DNA of 64,000 nt from Bromus sterilis. Its lineage: Eukaryota > Streptophyta > Magnoliopsida > Poales > Poaceae. The stretch's first letter is position 1; each line of letters begins with the position of its first letter. Below the pieces are notes generated by a model. That model was given only the letters and a program-made list of their open reading frames with translations. It ran no database searches and had not been told where the DNA came from. This document shows positions 60,165-64,000 of the stretch, in pieces. Location of the stretch: NCBI GenBank assembly GCA_950022295.1, contig OX465597.1:190587016-190651015 (forward strand). The letters run 5' to 3'. Position numbers and translations under genes: made by a program.

Positions 60165-62718
60165 ATGAGTGATCGCGCGTGGATGTACAGTGGTCACCCT
60201 AGTCAGATAGACATGACCGATGATTGGTTGATAAAGACCAAGGGGTTTCTGAATGTGGCATTTGCAAATGGCCAGATAAAAACTTGGTGCCCCTGCGCTA
60301 GGTGCGACAACTATTCAAAGCAGACAAAGGTCAAAATGGGTCAACACCTGCAGAAGTGGGGTTTTACGCCTGATTATTCCTTGTGGTCATATCATGGTGA
60401 GTCTGCCGAACGTACGAGAGAGGAGGTGGTGCGTCAGCGCACCGACGAGTATGGCACCGGGATCGAAGACATGGTGAATGACTTCGACGATGCTCGGGAT
60501 GAGGAAGAAGAGACGGAGGAGTCTGCAAAGGCCTTTTATGAGATGTTGGAGTCTTCAAAACGTCCTCTTCACGCTCACACTGAGCTTTGTCAGCTCGATG
60601 CCATCGCACAAGTAATGGCTCTGAAGGCCCAGTTCAACTTGGGCAGAGAATGCTACAATGCGATGATGACCCTATTTGGGCGATTTCTACCCAAAGGTCA
60701 TGTTATGCCTGCAAACCTGTACCAATCCAACAAAATACTCAAGGTACTTAAGATGCCCTATGAGCAGATACATGCCTGTGAGAATGGATGTGCTTTATTT
60801 AGGAAGGAGTATGTGGATGAAGACTACTGTCCCATTTTCAAGTCGTCCAGGTATATTGTGGTAGACAACGGTGAAGGTGAGAAGATGCAGACCAAAATCC
60901 CCGTAAATATTCTTAGGTATCTGCCAATGATACCAAGAATCCAACGCCTTTACATGATGGAAGAGACAGCCAGACAGATGACATGGCACAAATATGGGAT
61001 AATAAAGGAATTTGATGCAGATGGAGATAAGATGTTGACACACCCATCAGATGGTTTAGCATGGAAGCACTTCGATGAAATACATTGGCAAAAAGCTAAA
61101 GAGCCAAGGCATGTTCGAATCGCCTTTGGCACGGATGGGTTCAACCCTTTCGGTATGACGGCAACTCAATATAGTTGTTGGCCTGTATTTGTCATGCCAC
61201 TCAATCTCCCCCCCCCCCCGGAGAGATTATGCAAAGAAAGAACATTTTCCTGACGTTGATAATACCAGGGCCCAAATATCCGGGGAAGAATATGGATGTG
61301 TACATGCAACCGCTTAAGGATGAATTGCAAGAAGCTTGGGACAAAGGGTTCAAGACATACGATGCAGCTAGCAAAAAAACCTTCACAATGCATGTTTGGT
61401 ACCAATACTCGATGCATGATCTGCCGGCGTATGCGCTTTTCTCTGGCTTCTGTGTGCATGGAAGATTCTCATGCCCAACATGCAAGGAAGATCTTCAGTT
61501 TCATTGGATGAAGGCGGGTGGCGAGTATTCCTGCTTTGACTTGCATAGACAGTTTCTTCCTCCTAAACATCCTTTTAGAAAAGACAAGAAGAACTTCATC
61601 AAAGGTAAAGTTGTCAAAAACTTGGAACCACCTCCGATGACAGGCGAACAGATCCTGGCTCAGTTGAACTCTCTCGAGCTTGATCCAGAAAGTCACGGGT
61701 ATTTCAAGGGATACAATTCTGAATATGCCCGGACTCACAAGACATGCTTGTGGGATCTCCCCTACTTCAAAGACCTCGAACTTCCACACAACATTGACGT
61801 GATGCACACTGAAAAGAATATTGGCGAGGCCATTTTTGGTACATTGTTTGGCATAGATGGGAAGTCAAAGGATAATCCTAAAGCTAGAGTCGATCAGGAG
61901 ACTCTATGTGATAGACCCTTACTGAACATGCGACATCCAAAAGGAAAGAAGAATTGGTCGAAGCCAAAGGCCTGGTTCAATCTTGAAAGGGGACATATGA
62001 GGGAAATTCTCTTGTGGGGTCAAAATCGTTTGATGTTCCCCGATGGGTATGCAGCAAATTGGAAGAGGGGAGCGAATTCTGCAAAATTGAAAATATTTGG
62101 GCTCAAGAGTCATGATTGGCACATATGGCTTGAGCGGGTAATGCCGGTGATGTTGCGCGGCTATATCCCCGAAGAACAATGGCTAGTACTGGCAGAACTG
62201 AGATTTTTCTTTCGTGTTCTTTGTGCTAAAGAACTATCGACTGGCGTGCTAGAAGACATGGAACAGATGGCACCGGAGTTGCTCTGCAAGTTAGAGAAGA
62301 TCTTTCCACCGGGATTTTTTAATCCGATGCAGCATTTGATTTTGCATCTCCCGACCGAGGCAAGATTTGGGGGCCCTGTGCAAAACCGTTGGTGCTATTC
62401 AACTGAGAGAATGCAGAAGACGCTTCGAGCAAAATGTAAAAATAAACGTAGAATTGAAGCATCAATGGCCGAGGCATTCATTACCGAAGAGGCGGCTAAC
62501 TTCGTGACAGCACACTATGAAGTAAAAAATCATCATTTGCATAATCCAAAGCCTCGGTACAATACTGGCGACCCCCAACGTCAATCCAAGCTCAGCCTCT
62601 TCAAAGGGAAGCTCGCACCTGCTGGTGTTGCGGGAACAAAGACGTTGACCGTCGAGGAATGGCGCACCCTCACGTTGTATATCTTGACCAACCTAACAGA
62701 AGTGCGGCCGTACATCGA
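60165..62718 (+). CDS. CACTA TNP2-like transposase, exon 1 (frameshift at a C12 run)
   Basis: Starts at ATG 60165 (MSDRAWMYSG). The N-terminus matches the transposase-associated domain (WMYSGHPSQ ... WCPCARCDNY). The Transposase_21 core has TDGFNPFG near residue 323, FCVHGRFSCPTC, then DVMHTEKN (about 61796-61820), and a DUF4218-like region (MQHLILHLPTEARFGGP..RWCYSTERM). These are hallmarks of the CMC-superfamily DDE transposase that cuts CACTA ends in the nucleus. The frame changes at 12 consecutive C (61208-61219): upstream runs on to a stop at 61253, downstream is open from before the run to 62722. Either 10 or 13 C would restore one frame. This is a real frameshift or a homopolymer error. 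Confidence 0.88.
61208..61219 (+). other. C12 homopolymer at the transposase frame break
   Basis: Twelve C residues between NL and GEIMQRKN of the transposase; the reading frames on the two sides differ by two bases. Confidence 0.85.
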
Positions 62719-62796
62719 GTAAGTGCTCGGTATATTGATTCACAACTTCTAATAATTTGTCTGTCTAACTCCTCTCATGCCCATGAATTGATACAG
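62719..62796 (+). other. Transposase intron 1
   Basis: Donor GA|GTAAGTGC and acceptor GATACAG|TCG, 78 bp. Removing it joins EVRPYI to a D codon and DRFVSLFSNG with the frame maintained; the unspliced frame stops at once. Confidence 0.82.
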
Positions 62797-62917
62797 TCGA
62801 TTCGTCTCCCTATTCTCGAATGGAGTGGTGATCGAAAAGGACTCCATTCCAGAGTATAAGCTGCTTGCATATATTGGAGGAGGCAATCCCGGTTTCATCA
62901 CTTGGTTCCAACAAACG
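62797..62917 (+). CDS. CACTA transposase exon 2
   Basis: Encodes (D)RFVSLFSNGVVIEKDS ... GGGNPGFITWFQQT, typical of the TNP2 C-terminal half. Bounded by introns with GT-AG ends, phase 2 on the left and phase 0 on the right. Confidence 0.8.
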
Positions 62918-63003
62918 GTAATTACCATTAGTAGTCGATTTCATTTCTTGGCCTTACGTATGACTAATACAACAATGTAATCCTTTCCATATTAAAATTG
63001 TAG
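62918..63003 (+). other. Transposase intron 2
   Basis: Donor ACG|GTAATTAC, acceptor AAAATTGTAG|GCT, 86 bp. Confidence 0.8.
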
Positions 63004-63861
63004 GCTAATTCAGATGAGCCCATGGATGCCGAATTAAGACAAGTTGCTAATGGTTTTGAGTATAAGGTCCTTACATATGAGAAATACGACATCAACGACT
63101 ACCTCTTCCGTACCGCTGGCAAAGATAAAGAAATGGTTGATGGAAAAACCACAAATTCTGGCGTATCTGCTATAGGTGATGGAGGTACCGAGTATTACGG
63201 AAGAGTAGAAGAAATATACGAACTCCTCTTCTATGGTGAAAATCCTCCGAACGCTGTTGTCTTCAAATGTCATTGGTTCCTTCCGTCGGAGACTAGACGG
63301 ACCCATGAACATGTAGGGCTAGTATAAATTCGAAAAGAGAGCCATTTAAATGTCGTTGATGTCTATATTGTGGCTCAACAAGCCACCCAAGTTTCCTATC
63401 TACCTTACGCCTGCCAAACGGATGAAAATCTGAAAGGGTGGGATGTTGTGTACGATGTGCCTCCACACGTTAGACCACCTCCCCCCGATGAAGATGATTA
63501 TGAACCTCACATTGACCCAGACACATATGAAGGAGAATTCTTCCAAGAAACACGTGTGATAAAAAACCGTTTTGGGAACCGATCTACGTTACCCCAGAAC
63601 ATGGAAGTAGACAATGACAATGAACCCGATACCGATGATGAGGAAGAACCGGAACAAGAAGACTCGAAACAAGAAGACCCAGAACAAGAAGAGATTACTG
63701 ATGCACATGACCTGTCAATGCTTGACCGGTTACAGAAAGGCCTCCCAAATGTTTATGTCGCTAAACCTGATGAGGAGGTCATTCATGACGACACACGTGA
63801 TAGTGATGATGGTGTTTCAATTGATCTTGGAGAAGAGACAGATGATCCAGACTATTCTTAG
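63004..63861 (+). CDS. CACTA transposase exon 3 with DUF4216-like domain and acidic tail, in-frame TAA
   Basis: Begins ANSDEPMDAELRQVANGF. The DUF4216-like part (EYYGRVEEIYELLFYG, VVFKCHWF) is followed by VGLV and a TAA at 63325-63327. After it the same frame remains open (IRKESHLN, VYIVAQQATQVSYLPYACQ) to 63861 and ends in a Glu/Asp/Gln-rich acidic tail. In related proteins the domain continues across this point, so the TAA looks like a later nonsense change; the protein could also end there with the tail lost. Confidence 0.78.
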
Positions 63862-64000
63862 TTCTATGCATCTCAACTTTCATTTTTTTCATTGTACTAA
63901 ATACTTGTTCTCATTGTATTGTTGCTCTATTTTTTCTCAAGGTACTAACTTATTTTTCTCTTTCTCATAGCAGGTGGTGAAAGATGGTTGGCTCCGGTGG
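63862..64000 (+). other. Possible start of the second CACTA gene
   Basis: T-rich stretch ending TTTCTCATAGCAG|GTGG, an acceptor-like site, followed by ATG at 63984 (MVGSGG...) still open at the window end. CACTA elements often carry a second gene after the transposase. Too short to identify. Confidence 0.4.

Larger units (their letters stand above)
21096..64000 (+). mobile_element. CACTA (En/Spm, CMC) DNA transposon, left end to beyond the window
   Basis: Left terminus CACTACTGGAATCAGG at 21096, preceded by TTA (21093-21095), the expected 3-bp target site. Its own sequence occupies 21096-21174, 28069-29084 and 58773-64000, separated by nested retrotransposons. Sub-terminal TTTGCCG/CGGCAAA motifs occur in the first two pieces and a TNP2-type transposase gene lies in the third, all consistent with one plus-oriented element. 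That the three pieces are one element is inferred from order, orientation and the perfect TSDs of E2; the right terminus is not visible. Without insertions more than 6 kb is visible. Confidence 0.78.

Noticed and set aside
60364..60609. Antisense frame in transposase exon 1
   Set aside because: Shadow of the transposase coding strand.
1..64000. Centromeric satellite tandem array
   Set aside because: No ~150-180 bp head-to-tail monomer array seen; centromeric origin rests only on the CRM-like elements.

Overview
This window is repeat-only DNA from a plant nuclear genome, almost certainly a grass (Poaceae). It holds no recognisable host gene, rRNA, tRNA or CRISPR array. It is a deep nest of Ty3/gypsy LTR retrotransposons plus one very large CACTA (En/Spm-type) DNA transposon. 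The dominant repeat, here called family A, has ~916-bp LTRs (TGATGAGGACAT...CCTCTATCA), an initiator-Met tRNA primer-binding site and a ~1,695-aa Gag-PR-RT-RNaseH-IN polyprotein. Its C-terminus runs through the polypurine tract into the 3' LTR and carries a TRARA..LNYQVLSFL motif. That layout and the RT/IN sequence point to the centromeric-retrotransposon (CRM/CRR) clade, so a centromeric or pericentromeric origin is likely but not proven. I saw no centromeric satellite array.

Layout. (1) 1-10118: a partial second CRM-like family (B, minus strand), whose leader holds an intact, very young family A element E1 (678-8259, TSD GGTAT). (2) 10119-12302: leader and 5' LTR of an older divergent A-type element (A2). 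(3) 12303-13421 and 17521-19622: decayed, rearranged Tat-type gypsy (D), minus strand. (4) 13422-17515: element C (TSD TTCGA), a compact non-autonomous LTR element whose only domain is a retroviral-type protease; it shares promoter sequence and palindromic repeats with family B and is split by a solo family A LTR (15292-16210, TSD GAGAA). (5) 19623-21095: two nested family A LTR pieces, alpha and beta. (6) 21096 to beyond 64000: a CACTA transposon inserted in beta (left end CACTACTGG; TNP2-like transposase at 60165-63861), swollen by family A elements E2 (21175-28063, minus), E3 (29085-35956, plus, broken) and E4 (35957-58772, plus, broken). E4 contains E5 (39238-54676, plus, intact), and E5 contains E6 (41226-48914, minus, intact).

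Insertion order from target-site duplications: D, then alpha, beta, CACTA, E4 (with E3), E5, E6, which is seven levels on one line of descent; on the other side D, A2, B, E1. LTR similarity agrees: E1 LTRs read as identical and E6 LTRs nearly so, while E5, E3 and E4 LTRs differ more. E1, E5 and E6 keep full polyprotein frames and could supply proteins in trans to broken or non-autonomous relatives. The transposase gene has three exons with a frameshift in a C12 homopolymer and an in-frame TAA, so it is either inactive or affected by a sequence error.
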